64,000 nt of DNA from Ktedonosporobacter rubrisoli (GCF_004208415.1 NZ_CP035758.1:9734001-9798000), one strand, 5' to 3'; positions 42,726 through 52,276 are shown, numbered from the stretch's first letter. Translations and numbers: made by a program. The notes: generated by a model not told the origin, from the letters alone.

Positions 42726-44249
42726 TTATCGAGCACGGTTTTTAAGTTGCTCACGGGCAACCTGTCTATCATCCCAGGGAAGTTTCTCTCTCCCTATGAT
42801 AATACTTTGTTCATGTCCTTTGCCTGCTAATAGGACCGTATCACCAGATTTGGCGTGGGAAAAGGCGCTGGCAATGGCCTCAGTGCGATCGGCTATGCAA
42901 AGAAAATCGCTTCCCTGCTGCTTGCCTGCGTTTTCTGCTCCAGCTGCGATCTCGCGTAAAATCTGTTCGCGGTCCTCTTCGCGAGGATCTTCATCTGTTA
43001 TCACGAAGAAGTCAGACTTTTGAGCCGCGATTTGACCCATGATTGGCCGTTTTTGGGTATCTCGCTCTCCAGCAGAGCCAAAGACCACAAGTAGCTTGCC
43101 GGGAGTAACCGGGCGCAAGGTAGCCAGGACTTTTTCCAGGCTATCGGGAGTATGAGCGTAATCGACGATTACGGCGAATGGCTGGCCCTCATCAATATAT
43201 TCCATGCGGCCTGCTACTCCCTTGACTGCTGCCAGGCTGCGTGCAATCTCCTCAATAGAAATGCCCTGGCTGTAAGCCGTAGCGATGGCGGCCAGGCAGT
43301 TGCTCACGTTGAACTGTCCAATGAGGGGAGTCTCAATCTTGTATTCGGTATCCGGTAAAATAACCCGAAAGCTGGTCTTATGAGCCTGCAGCTGGATATC
43401 CACAGCCCGTACCCCAGCCGTTGGATGCTGACCGTAGGCGAGAATTGGTACGCGGCAATACGGCTTGAGTATCTCATAGCTTATGTCATCGCGATTCAAA
43501 ATCGCGATAGGACGGCCACCAAGACCTTTGTCACGGCTTGAATCGAGCATCTCAAATAAGCGCGCCTTAGCGCGACGGTAAGCCTCAATAGTCTTGTGGA
43601 AATCTAGATGTTCGTGGGTAATATTGGTTACCACGCCGACATCAAAGTTGCAGCCATGTACGCGCTGGAGCTCTAGCCCGTGCGATGTCGCTTCGATGAC
43701 TGCATGAGTCACGCCAGCCTCAAGCATACGGCTAAGGAATTGCTGGATTTCCAGAGCCTCAAGAGTGCTCTGGCGTGTAGCGTTTTCCCATTCCTTACCA
43801 CTGATTTTAAAGTTGGCGGTAGTCATCAAGCCTGTATGGGCGCCGCTGGCCTCGAACAGCGTGCTGATAAGATTAGAGGTGGTTGTCTTACCATCGGTAC
43901 CAGTCACGCCAATCGTGCACAGGCGCTGAGCCGGATAGCCATAAAAGGTGCAGGCGAGATTGGCCAGGGCCGTGCGCACATCGGGCACTTCTATGTAGGG
44001 AAGTGGAAGATCCTGGCTATCCTGCAAAGTCTCTCCCAGAGCGGCAATAGCGCCTCGTTGCGCGGCTTCACCCAGAAAACGCCGCCCGTCCGTATGGGTG
44101 CCGGGCACCGCGATAAATAATCCCCCGGCCGCTATTTTCCGTGAATCGTAAGCGAGCGAGCTGATATCGCTGTTCTGATCAAGCTCATCTGCGCCATAAA
44201 TGTTTAACAGTGGCTGCTCTAAATTTGCTAGTAAAGTGTGTAGTTGCAT
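42726..44249 (-). CDS. murE: UDP-MurNAc-tripeptide ligase
   Basis: A 507-residue Mur ligase. The N-terminal UDP-binding domain has SSLAYDSRKIAAGGLFIA. The central ATPase has GVTGTDGKTTTSN (about 112-124), EATSHGL, THEHLDFH and a carbamylated-Lys region. The C-terminal domain has DYAHTPDSLEKVL. It adds the third amino acid to UDP-MurNAc-L-Ala-D-Glu. The specificity loop reads TDEDPREED. It has the Arg of the meso-DAP motif DNPR but Asp in place of Asn, which leaves DAP, Lys or Orn undecided. It precedes mraY on the same strand, separated by repeat R1. The start lacks a strong ribosome site. Confidence 0.95.
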   Translation of the reverse strand: MQLHTLLANLEQPLLNIYGADELDQNSDISSLAYDSRKIAAGGLFIAVPGTHTDGRRFLGEAAQRGAIAALGETLQDSQDLPLPYIEVPDVRTALANLACTFYGYPAQRLCTIGVTGTDGKTTTSNLISTLFEASGAHTGLMTTANFKISGKEWENATRQSTLEALEIQQFLSRMLEAGVTHAVIEATSHGLELQRVHGCNFDVGVVTNITHEHLDFHKTIEAYRRAKARLFEMLDSSRDKGLGGRPIAILNRDDISYEILKPYCRVPILAYGQHPTAGVRAVDIQLQAHKTSFRVILPDTEYKIETPLIGQFNVSNCLAAIATAYSQGISIEEIARSLAAVKGVAGRMEYIDEGQPFAVIVDYAHTPDSLEKVLATLRPVTPGKLLVVFGSAGERDTQKRPIMGQIAAQKSDFFVITDEDPREEDREQILREIAAGAENAGKQQGSDFLCIADRTEAIASAFSHAKSGDTVLLAGKGHEQSIIIGREKLPWDDRQVAREQLKNRAR

Positions 44250-44479
44250 AGGTTTCTATTAAGCAAAATGGAACTCTAAATAAAAGAACGTGCGCGTGAA
44301 ATTTTACGCGCAGCAATTACTTCATGCGATTGAAAGCGAATATTCTCTCTATCGCATGGACCCATCGTATGTAAAATCTGAAATGCAGGTAAAACCTGGC
44401 TAGTAAGCTACTCTATCTCCTCTATGAGCAAGGAAATATTCTACTTCCATAATACTCTAAACTCCACAGAGGCGTAAAA

Positions 44480-45526
44480 TTAGTAGTAAATAGTACGTGT
44501 GCGATGATAGGGGCGCATTTCTGCCGAGTTCTGACCGAGTAGCCAGAGTCGTTGATCAATCTGGGCAACTGTCATGAACTTGCCGCGTTTAGACATCGCG
44601 CGTCTTAGTAATTCGCAGGCCCAGATAGTCGCTGAGCGGATTTCTATCTCCTCTTCGCTGCCAGCCTTAAGCAATTCTTGATTATCGATAAGCTCGGCCA
44701 GCGTGGGATCGTATTCAATTACGTGGTAGTGGCGCAATACCTGGGGGAGTTTGTAGTCGGCGAAGGCCGTAAGCTGATCGATATCGTTGAATGTTCCCCA
44801 TTGCTGCCCCTTAAAGGCACTGTGCAGATCAGCCACACAAATCTGCGCGCGCTTGAAAAAGCGTACTTCTTGCTTGCGATAGAGCGCTGTATCGTGAAAT
44901 GAAGGAAAGTTTTCGGCTATGAGCAGTGCGAGCGTCACGGCGCTGTGCTGGGCCTGTTCAATCGCATGTGAGAATTGCCCATCAAAGCGCTCCAGGAGAA
45001 CGTGTCCGACCTCGCGCGCATTATTAACGCGCTGCTCAAGCAACGGAATAGGCTGGGAGCCGCGGAAAATTTGGGCTAGCGTTTCGCTGCTGATGGTGGA
45101 GAGATATTCGGCATCCCACAAAGGGATACCTTCCTTTACAGCGCGCGTCAGGGCAGCTGCTTCGGCCCAATAGCCATTTAGCGTCTCGCCCTCATATTCA
45201 ATAGTCCAGCGCGGCTGATTGGCTTCAGCCCAGAAGCAGAAGTTTAACGCATCAAGAAGGAGTAGCCAGTTGACAGTGCGTTCAGTGCCATCAAAGAAGT
45301 GATAATGCTCATCCCATGCTGCGGGAGAAGCTTGGAGTTCTGTGCGTTGATTATCTTCTACTATCCACTGCTCGCTCAGCGCTACGACTTGATCTGTGTT
45401 AATCCAGACACGTTCCCCTTGTTCTACTACTGACTTTGTACTGCTCAGTACGCCTAGCCGGCTGTCGGCAGGCAATGTGTAGATATCTTCATCATCGATA
45501 CTATTCCAGATCGAAGTTTCTGTCAT
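44480..45526 (-). CDS. Queuosine-salvage-type protein (DUF2419, Qng1-like)
   Basis: A 348-residue protein that matches the Q_salvage family by its conserved blocks: WLLLLDALNFCFWAE, LTAFADYKLPQVLRHYHVI, EIEIRSATIWACELLRRAM and a closing DQRLWLLGQ. Members are queuosine-5'-phosphate N-glycosylases that free queuine from nucleotides for reuse in tRNA (family knowledge). The Asp/Lys in FADYK and the Glu in EIEIR fit the proposed active site. ATG at 45524-45526 is chosen, preceded by AAAGG. It is monocistronic. Queuine transport or Tgt genes are not in the window. Confidence 0.85.
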   Translation of the reverse strand: MTETSIWNSIDDEDIYTLPADSRLGVLSSTKSVVEQGERVWINTDQVVALSEQWIVEDNQRTELQASPAAWDEHYHFFDGTERTVNWLLLLDALNFCFWAEANQPRWTIEYEGETLNGYWAEAAALTRAVKEGIPLWDAEYLSTISSETLAQIFRGSQPIPLLEQRVNNAREVGHVLLERFDGQFSHAIEQAQHSAVTLALLIAENFPSFHDTALYRKQEVRFFKRAQICVADLHSAFKGQQWGTFNDIDQLTAFADYKLPQVLRHYHVIEYDPTLAELIDNQELLKAGSEEEIEIRSATIWACELLRRAMSKRGKFMTVAQIDQRLWLLGQNSAEMRPYHRTRTIYY

Positions 45527-45806
45527 CAAGATGCCTTTCTTGGAGTGTTATCCCGATTCTACAGAGAATAGATGCATTCGTCAATCACCTATGGCATATA
45601 TACAGCTTGACGTAATTGATGGGTATGGTACACAATAAATTGCGTCTGTTTGTTTATAGCAGCGAAAGGAGGGGAACATTCAGATCGGTATTATTGCAAG
45701 CTTTGATTTCCTGAACGGTTCAGGCAACGTAGGATAGGCCAAGAAAAGTCCTGGTTGTTGTCGGCCGCCTGCTGCGGCCAATATAGCTATATCTCAGGAG
45801 GTTTTT

Positions 45807-47420
45807 GTGGCTTCATCTCGACGCCCCACTAAGGAAGAGCTTATTGCGCAAGATATTAAGCGCCTGCATGCAATGGGATATGCGCAAGAGCTATTTCGGG
45901 CCATGGGCGGCTTCTCAAATTTTGCTATTTCCTTCACGATTATTTCAGTACTCAGCGGGTGTTTGACCCTTTTCTACAGCGGGATCACTACCTCTGGCTT
46001 TGCGGCTGGCTCGATAGGCTGGCCTCTCGTGACTATATTTGTGGTTATTGTGGCCCTGGGAATGGCTGAGCTGGCTTCGGCATTTCCCACGGCTGGTGGC
46101 CTCTACTATTGGGCCTCAAAGCTGGGCGGGCCGGCCTGGGGATGGTTTACCGGCTGGTTTAATTTGATCGGCCAGGTGGCGGTAACGGCGGGTATCGATT
46201 ATGGACTGGCTGTCTCGATTGATGTCTTGCTCAATGCCTGGTTCCCTCATTTCCCTGCGACGCTGGGCAGCGTGTCGGGGATCGATCCGGCGACGCAGTG
46301 GGCAACCCTGGGTATCTATGCTGTCGTCTTGATTGCACACGCGATACTCAATATTTTTGGCGTGCGTATTGTTGCCTTCCTCAACGATCTAAGCGTCTGG
46401 TGGCATATTGTGGGCGTGTGTTTGATCGGTGGCGGGGTTGTCGTAGCGGCACTGCTCCATCCGAGCGCTCCACTCAATTCTGCCGCGACACTTTTTGCTG
46501 CGGACCCCAAATATAATGCGTCGGGTTTCCCTGCCTGGTATGCCTTCTTATTAGGCCTGCTGATGGCTCAGTATACCTATACCGGCTTTGATGCCTCGGC
46601 CCATATGACCGAGGAGACAATCGGAGCGGAGACGCGGGCTCCCTGGGGCGTGGTGATGTCGGTTGTTGTCTCTGCCTTCGCCGGCTATCTTGTGCTGATG
46701 GGTCTGCTGATGGCTGCTCCCGATATCGGCGTTAAAGGTGCCGCCGGCGCAATTAATCCTGTGCTCTATATTCTTGAGTATCGCCTGGGCGCTGTACTGG
46801 GACCTCTTTTCTTTGCTGTGGCTGTTGGCGCACAGTTCTTTTGTGGCATGTCTTCGATTACCACAAATTCGCGCATGATCTATGCCTTCTCGCGCGATGG
46901 CGCTGTTCCTTTCTCGCGTCTCTGGCATCAACTGGATAGCGGCCGTACTCCTCGTAACGCGATTATCCTTTCTGCTACTTGCGCCTTTGTGCTGGCTATT
47001 CCCACAGTGTTCAACTATGTGGCCTATGTGGCGATTACTTCGATCGCGGTAATTGGCCTCTACATTTCCTATGTCCTGCCCATCCTGTTACGTGTGCTTA
47101 CCAGGAGTTTTAAGCATGGGCCGTGGCATCTTGGATCATGGGGGAAACCGATTGGAGTCATTGCTGTGCTCTGGGTAATATGTATCGCCATATTGTTCAT
47201 GTTGCCCACGGTCAATCCAATAACCATCGTGACCTTTAATTACACGCCGATTGTGGTGCTGGGAACTTTGCTTATCCTTGTGATCTGGTGGACGGTGAGC
47301 GTGCGTCATTGGTTCAAGGGTCCAAAGATTCAGGGATCGGCTACAGAACTGGCGAATATCGAAAGGGATGTGGGGGAAACTGTGCTGCTTGATGGCGAAG
47401 AGACGGCAAGTAGCCATTGA
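45807..47420 (+). CDS. APC-superfamily amino-acid permease
   Basis: A 537-residue transporter with about 12 hydrophobic helices. The first helix region FRAMGGFSNFAISFTIISVLSG and the segment ASAFPTAGGLYYWASKLGGPAWGWFTGW are characteristic of the amino-acid/choline transporter (GABA permease-like) branch. Both termini are cytoplasmic by charge. The substrate is probably an amino acid, GABA, choline or polyamine; specificity cannot be read. The start codon is GTG, supported by AGGAGG 6 nt upstream. Upstream is a hairpin CCTGAACGGTTCAGG (45711-45725) and a GGCCGC/GCGGCC palindrome near 45763. Confidence 0.92.
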   Translation: MASSRRPTKEELIAQDIKRLHAMGYAQELFRAMGGFSNFAISFTIISVLSGCLTLFYSGITTSGFAAGSIGWPLVTIFVVIVALGMAELASAFPTAGGLYYWASKLGGPAWGWFTGWFNLIGQVAVTAGIDYGLAVSIDVLLNAWFPHFPATLGSVSGIDPATQWATLGIYAVVLIAHAILNIFGVRIVAFLNDLSVWWHIVGVCLIGGGVVVAALLHPSAPLNSAATLFAADPKYNASGFPAWYAFLLGLLMAQYTYTGFDASAHMTEETIGAETRAPWGVVMSVVVSAFAGYLVLMGLLMAAPDIGVKGAAGAINPVLYILEYRLGAVLGPLFFAVAVGAQFFCGMSSITTNSRMIYAFSRDGAVPFSRLWHQLDSGRTPRNAIILSATCAFVLAIPTVFNYVAYVAITSIAVIGLYISYVLPILLRVLTRSFKHGPWHLGSWGKPIGVIAVLWVICIAILFMLPTVNPITIVTFNYTPIVVLGTLLILVIWWTVSVRHWFKGPKIQGSATELANIERDVGETVLLDGEETASSH

Positions 47421-47486
47421 ACTTTGCTTAAATAGAAACTTCGTGAGCCATTCTGAAATTTTTTGCGCAGCTGTATAAGAGAAAAA

Positions 47487-47501
47487 GCCCTTGATCAGGG
47501 C
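47487..47501 (-). terminator. Terminator-like hairpin reading the minus strand
   Basis: GCCCT-TGATC-AGGGC (47487-47501) is followed on the minus strand by CTTTTTC, so it would stop leftward transcription towards the permease gene. No minus-strand gene is known upstream of it. Confidence 0.5.
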
Positions 47502-47700
47502 AACGCCTGGCCTCGTAGCCTATTCTCTTCACTTGCTGGCGTGGAAATCAGGGATGGCTCATGTTTGTGTTTGTAGGCATGTTTATTATGTATATATATA
47601 TCGAATTTGTTCGGTGGATAGAAAACTATAATGTACTTTCGGGCAAGGGCCTGGAGAGGGAAGCACGTTTGCTTGTGTTTTCTACACATCTATGTTACTA

Positions 47701-47729
47701 TTGACTTAAATACAACGTGAAGTTGTAAA
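47701..47729 (+). promoter_or_regulatory. Promoter of the ComX/ComQ/ComP-like locus
   Basis: -35 TTGACT (47701-47706), 17-nt spacer, -10 TGTAAA (47724-47729). The leader is about 80 nt. The flanking AT-rich region has a partly repeated motif (GAAGTTGTAAA near 47720, GAAGTGTAAAGTTGT near 47783) that could be a binding site. Confidence 0.5.
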
Positions 47730-47816
47730 AATGCAGTTTTTATTGTCCTAAATAAGTAGCTGTAAATAAGTTTAAAGCTACGAAGTGTAAAGTTGTGGAA
47801 GATATGGAGGTATTCC

Positions 47817-48017
47817 ATGGAGGAACAGCAACTTCAGCAATTTGTCAAGCGCGTCTCTCGTGACGCCGCGCTACGTGAGGAACTAAAGAGCCATCCAGCA
47901 GATGTGATCGTGAGAGAAGGTTTTTCCCCCCGTCTCACGCGCGTGGTCATGCAACTTGTTCCCCATTTAACCCTGACTCAAGATTTTGCGCTTGATTGCT
48001 CCTGGTGGCGCTGCTAA
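47817..48017 (+). CDS. ComX-like pheromone precursor peptide
   Basis: A 66-residue peptide. The leader part (LQQFVKRVSRDAALREELKS, then HPADVIVREGF) follows the pattern of ComX leaders and also resembles NHLP/Nif11-type RiPP leaders. A hydrophobic middle (VVMQLVPHLTLT) leads to the C-terminal six residues Cys61-Ser-Trp63-Trp64-Arg-Cys66. ComX is cut from its C-terminus and prenylated on a Trp by ComQ. Here two Trp and two Cys are possible modification sites. The start has GGAGG at 47806-47810, ideal spacing. An upstream in-frame ATG lacks this. The next gene is a ComQ-like prenyl synthase and the third a multi-helix sensor kinase. The assignment is inference from order and sequence style; no database match was tested. 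Confidence 0.65.
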   Translation: MEEQQLQQFVKRVSRDAALREELKSHPADVIVREGFSPRLTRVVMQLVPHLTLTQDFALDCSWWRC

Positions 48018-48062
48018 GTGGCGGTCACAAGCTCTTGCATAGTTGGTAAGAAATAACAAATT

Positions 48063-49114
48063 ATGACGTCAAGCCTTCATGAGCATAGCCAGGAGCTAGA
48101 GCAGCCGTTTGCCGCGTATCAAAAGGCGCTGCGCGAGCGGCTGCATACCTTTTTGCTGACTCTGGACCCTGTACTGCGCACCGATGTGATACGAGCCCTG
48201 CAGGAGGAAGGAAAGCTGCTTTCCCCTGAGCCTTTTCGTATGCATACTCCCCCGCTGGATGCTGGGCCTTACTGACCTGGTTAGTTGCAGAGCAGATCAG
48301 GCCCTCGATCGATACGCTGTTAGTCAGTAGCATTGCTGTCGCTGTTGAGTGTGTTGTCTGTGCCATTGATCTGCTTGATGATATTGAGGATGAGGATCAA
48401 ACCCCAGTTGTGCGGGAGATCGGTTCTGCACGCGTAGTCAATACCGCGGCGGCGCTCTTGCTATTAGGCCAGAAGTGTATTATAGCTAGCGCACAGTTTG
48501 GCCTTTTGCCTGCGCAAGTGCTCAACTTGCTTGATACATTACAGGATGCAACGCTTATCGTGACGACCGGGCAGCATCGCGATATTCTTGTGGAAGAGCG
48601 GCAGGCGAGTGAGATGACACGCGAGGAATGTATGGATATTGCTGCCCAAAAGGCAGGCGCGCTCTTCGTGCTGGCTTGCCAGATGGCCACATTATGCGCG
48701 GGCGCTGACAAAGAATTGGCGAAGCTTTTTTGTGAGTTGGGCAGCGTGTTGGGGATCGCTCATCAGCTTGACAATGATAGTCACGATTTGTATCATCTTC
48801 TCCAGGGAAAATCTTCTATTGTATTGCCTCTGGGGGAGGAAGCAAGTACAAGAAGTGTCAAGACGGACCTGAGCCGTAGAAAGAAGACATTGCCCATTGT
48901 TCTTGCCGCAAGGTCAGGGGCATCTCTAACTGAGATGGTCCCTGTAACTGGGGAAGATTGTGACGAGGAAGAGCGACAAGCTCTGCACGAAGCTATTCTC
49001 ACGACTTGGGGAATCAGTCTGTTGTATCGCGAGCGAGCTCGTGACTTCCTACAAAGGATAGAGATTCGGCGGCCTGTCTTGCCTGCTTTGCGCCTATTAT
49101 TAGGCCTCACATAA
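48063..49114 (+). pseudogene. Isoprenyl-diphosphate-synthase / ComQ-like protein, one-base frameshift
   Basis: Two frames together encode one polyprenyl-synthase-like protein of about 350 residues. Frame 1 runs 48063-48275 (start ATG, weak ribosome site), and frame 2 from about 48263 to 49114. Restoring one base near 48262-48264 (for example GCT-TGG) joins LDA to WALLTWLV, so a single-base loss is the simplest explanation. Frame 2 holds the first Asp-rich motif DDIED (about 48375) and the second as NDSHD, both expected for prenyl-diphosphate binding. In Bacillus, ComQ uses such a fold to prenylate ComX. The shift lies before both active-site motifs, so the truncated product would be inactive. 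It could be a real pseudogene or a sequencing error. No slippery heptamer supports programmed shifting. Confidence 0.7.
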
Positions 49115-49164
49115 TCAAATTGTAGAGATACGTGGCGGAATGTATAGAGAGGGAGCATCTTGAT

Positions 49165-52026
49165 ATGAGAGGTATATACTGGATGCGGCTAAAAGCCTGG
49201 CGACTCCTGGCTATTGGTACTGTCATTGCAGTATATACGCTGTTATTGGTTGTTGATGCCCGCTTTATTTTTTCTTCCCCCTCCCTTTCGCTATGGATAT
49301 CCTTTGGCTTCTCAGCTTTTGTGGCCTTAGTATTTCTCGCTGTTGGCGTGCTCGTATGGCTCTATGCGCGCGATCGCTGGGTAGCCTCGCTGCTTTTTGG
49401 CAGCTTCAGCGTGATCATGATCCCCTTTGCTGTGCGCACAGCTGATCTCTTTCAGGCCCATCTCTTTGGGGCTATTTCGGGTGTGTGTAGTTCGCTTGGC
49501 CTGACCTTATGTGCCCTTCTGCTGCTGCGCTTTCCCAGGAATTACTTTACCCGCTGGTCCAGCGCCAGGACTCTTACCCTGCGTCTGAAGCAAGTGGCTG
49601 TATGGATGTATGTAATTGCTTTAGTGCTGCTATGTGGCTTTGCCCTTTCTTTCTCGCTTGTGCACTATCTATGGCCGCGGGGGCCTATCTGGTTGAATGT
49701 GCTGGATCTTATTTATGCCATCGTAGTCTTGGCAGGCATTGTGACGACTATTGTTATCTCTTATGTTTGTTCTGAGTCTTTACGAGAGCGGCAGCAGATC
49801 CGGCTATTTGTGTGGGGCGTTGCCCTTGCTTTTACTCCAGTCCTCATTCTCTCCATTCTGCCCGAGGCTTTGAATTTGCCTGGCATACGAGCCGGCTGGA
49901 GTACGCTGACCATAGTTTGTCTACCTCTCTCGCTGGGCTACTCGATATTACGCTACCAGATCCTGGTATTTGATGCCTACATTCGTCGCGCGGTAGCCTG
50001 GATTGTTGGCGTGGTTGGTTTAGTTATGCTGGGCTGCGTGCTCATCGCTCTTTGTAATAAGGTTTTTATGGGCATGCTAGCTTCTTTTGCCTTCGGCCTG
50101 GCGAGCTTGACGGCTATTACGGCTCCTGTCGTCTGGTGGCTGGCCAAAGTGGTAACAGAGCGCGTTTTCTTTAGCGAAGTGCTGCACTATCGTCGTCTTA
50201 TTGCTGAACCAACGCTCTTGAGCGATGAGATCCTCGATCTTGATGAGATTTCCCGCTTGCTAACATTGGCCGCTATTCATACGTTTGAGACCTCGCATGT
50301 CTGCCTGTTTGTGCTCGATGAAAGCTGTGGCTGTTATTATGTTTACCCAGCGCTAAAGGATGATCCGGGAGATGAGGCACGAAGGCTGTTAGCGCGTGTC
50401 TTGATTGAGAAACTGAGGCCGCAGACGTGTGGGGAGGTTGATTGGCTGGAAACGCAGTGGCCGGCTGTTGAGCATATTGCCTCGGCTCGTCGCCCATCGC
50501 TGCTCTATGAGCTGTTGCGCGAGAAGATCGGCGCTTCGTTCGGGCTAAGACGCTATGTTGTGACGACCATGCCGTTGGGAAGCGAGGCAATGCTGCTGGC
50601 TCCCATACGCGTGCAGGGGAAAATGATAGGCCTGCTCGTTCTGGGCGAACGTGATGATCTGCAACAATATGCGGGCCCGGATTTTGAAGCCGTCCAAATG
50701 CTGCTTGGGCGCTTTTCGCCAGTTCTGGAAACCGCGCGCTTATATGGGCGCGCCAACCAGCACGCGGCATTGCTCAATAGCCTGTACAGCGTAAGTACCT
50801 TGCCCGGCAGCGCATTTCAGTCAATTGAAGAAATCGCTGCAGTTTATGCCGCTGTAGCATCCGAGGCCACCATGTCCCGGGCTGAAATGTGGCTCTTTGA
50901 TGAGGCGCAAGGTTTGTTACGGCTGGTAATCTCCAGCGGCTCTGGTCCACATATTGCTGATGAGGCCTATCTTCGTCCTGCCCAATGGTATGATTGGGCG
51001 CCCTGGTTTTATGCTGGTGAAAGTTCCCAGGAAGGGCAGAGCTCTATAGCATATATGCCCTCTTGCTTATCGCTTGTTCCTCACTTTCCTTTTGCCTGGC
51101 TGCCTTTGCAGCGTGGTGAACAACGTCTGGGGATACTCGTGTTAACCTATTGGCGTCCCCATTGCTTTATGCGTGAGGAGATGCGCGTGTTGCAGATGTT
51201 TGCCAGCCAATGTGCGGCCTCGCTGGAGAATGCCCGCATTACTATAGAGCTGCGGGAAGCCTGCGAGCGCCAAAAAGAGTTGGATCGCCTGAAGGACCAG
51301 TTTATTATGACCGCCTCTCATGAATTGAGAACTCCGCTTACAGCGATTCAAGGCTATATCGAGCTGCTTAGCGAGTACAATTCAACCCTTTCGGTGGAGG
51401 CCCGGGGAAATTTTATCGCCAAGGCTCATCGAGGGTGCGATGAACTTGCCCTCCTGGTAGGCAATATTATGGATGCCAGCCGTGTGCGCATTGATGCCGA
51501 GAATATTAAGCTGATCCCAGTCTTATTGCGCGAATCTATCATGTACGTGTTAGAGATCCTTGAAGCAATCTGTAAACGAGAAAAGCGTCGTATCTCGCTT
51601 AGCGTCTCGCCCGAGCTGTGTGTAATGGCCGATGATATGCGCCTGCGCCAGGTCTTGCTAAATCTCGTTAGTAATGCGTTAAAGTATTCTCCTCCTGAGA
51701 CTGATATTGAGATTGCGGTTATAGAAGATGATACCTGGGTAATCGTCTCTGTACGCGATTATGGAGCCGGCGTGCCTCCTAGCGATCAGCCTCGCCTCTT
51801 TGAGCGCTTTGTGCGCCTGGACCGTGATATGAATAGCCCGGTACGTGGTGCCGGCTTAGGACTCTATATTTGTAAGCAGCTGGTAGGAGCTATGGGAGGG
51901 CAGATTTGGATAGAAAGTAGTGGCGTAGGAGGAGAGGGTAGCACCTTTGCTTTTACCTTAAAACGTACTCCCAGTAATCTGCAGGTTTCAGATCAGAAAC
52001 GCCAGGAATCCGATTTGACTATTTGA
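49165..52026 (+). CDS. Polytopic sensor histidine kinase, ComP-like layout
   Basis: A 953-residue sensor. About ten transmembrane helices fill residues 1-330 and end with LPLSLGYSILRYQILVFDAYIRR, a junction seen in ComP and related multi-helix sensors. Then come two GAF-like regions (about 350-530 and 545-690) and a HisKA domain with phospho-accepting His719 (TASHELRTPLTAIQGY). The HATPase_c domain has NLVSNALKYSP, VRDYGAGV and GLGLYICKQ. ComP itself uses a HisKA_3 domain, so this kinase has a different dimerisation type. No response regulator is adjacent. ATG 49165 has AGAGGGAG upstream; a GTG at 49132 is possible. It ends before a good terminator. Confidence 0.88.
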   Translation: MRGIYWMRLKAWRLLAIGTVIAVYTLLLVVDARFIFSSPSLSLWISFGFSAFVALVFLAVGVLVWLYARDRWVASLLFGSFSVIMIPFAVRTADLFQAHLFGAISGVCSSLGLTLCALLLLRFPRNYFTRWSSARTLTLRLKQVAVWMYVIALVLLCGFALSFSLVHYLWPRGPIWLNVLDLIYAIVVLAGIVTTIVISYVCSESLRERQQIRLFVWGVALAFTPVLILSILPEALNLPGIRAGWSTLTIVCLPLSLGYSILRYQILVFDAYIRRAVAWIVGVVGLVMLGCVLIALCNKVFMGMLASFAFGLASLTAITAPVVWWLAKVVTERVFFSEVLHYRRLIAEPTLLSDEILDLDEISRLLTLAAIHTFETSHVCLFVLDESCGCYYVYPALKDDPGDEARRLLARVLIEKLRPQTCGEVDWLETQWPAVEHIASARRPSLLYELLREKIGASFGLRRYVVTTMPLGSEAMLLAPIRVQGKMIGLLVLGERDDLQQYAGPDFEAVQMLLGRFSPVLETARLYGRANQHAALLNSLYSVSTLPGSAFQSIEEIAAVYAAVASEATMSRAEMWLFDEAQGLLRLVISSGSGPHIADEAYLRPAQWYDWAPWFYAGESSQEGQSSIAYMPSCLSLVPHFPFAWLPLQRGEQRLGILVLTYWRPHCFMREEMRVLQMFASQCAASLENARITIELREACERQKELDRLKDQFIMTASHELRTPLTAIQGYIELLSEYNSTLSVEARGNFIAKAHRGCDELALLVGNIMDASRVRIDAENIKLIPVLLRESIMYVLEILEAICKREKRRISLSVSPELCVMADDMRLRQVLLNLVSNALKYSPPETDIEIAVIEDDTWVIVSVRDYGAGVPPSDQPRLFERFVRLDRDMNSPVRGAGLGLYICKQLVGAMGGQIWIESSGVGGEGSTFAFTLKRTPSNLQVSDQKRQESDLTI

Positions 52027-52170
52027 AGAAGCGATACTTTTACCCCATAGAATAAAAGCTATCCGAGAAATCACATCTCCTTTCTGACCTTGGAGTAGAG
52101 GCTACGGCTATCTTCAGGCTGCGCGGAGGGGATCTACTAAGCGGGAATACTCCTTTCTCAGGAGCACGCC

Positions 52171-52194
52171 GGGAAGCTGGCGGCTCCCTTTTTT
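52171..52194 (+). terminator. Intrinsic terminator after the sensor kinase
   Basis: GGGAAGC...GCTCCC (52171-52188, one bulge) is followed by TTTTTT. A second hairpin, CTCCT/AGGAG, lies at 52150-52164. Confidence 0.75.
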
Positions 52195-52276
52195 GCGTTT
52201 TGTTGTGAGCATACAGCTATCAAGTAATGGAACTTTGCTATGATATGGAACTAATCGCATTGTAAAACCTCGCTAC

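Noticed and set aside
45711..45806. A mini-ykkC (guanidine-II) riboswitch ahead of the permease
   Set aside because: The first hairpin has an ACGG-like loop, but the second hairpin (GGCCGC-CTGCT-GCGGCC) lacks the ACGR loop that the motif requires.
48236..48280. Programmed -1 frameshifting in the ComQ-like gene
   Set aside because: No X-XXY-YYZ slippery heptamer or downstream pseudoknot is apparent; a missing base is simpler.
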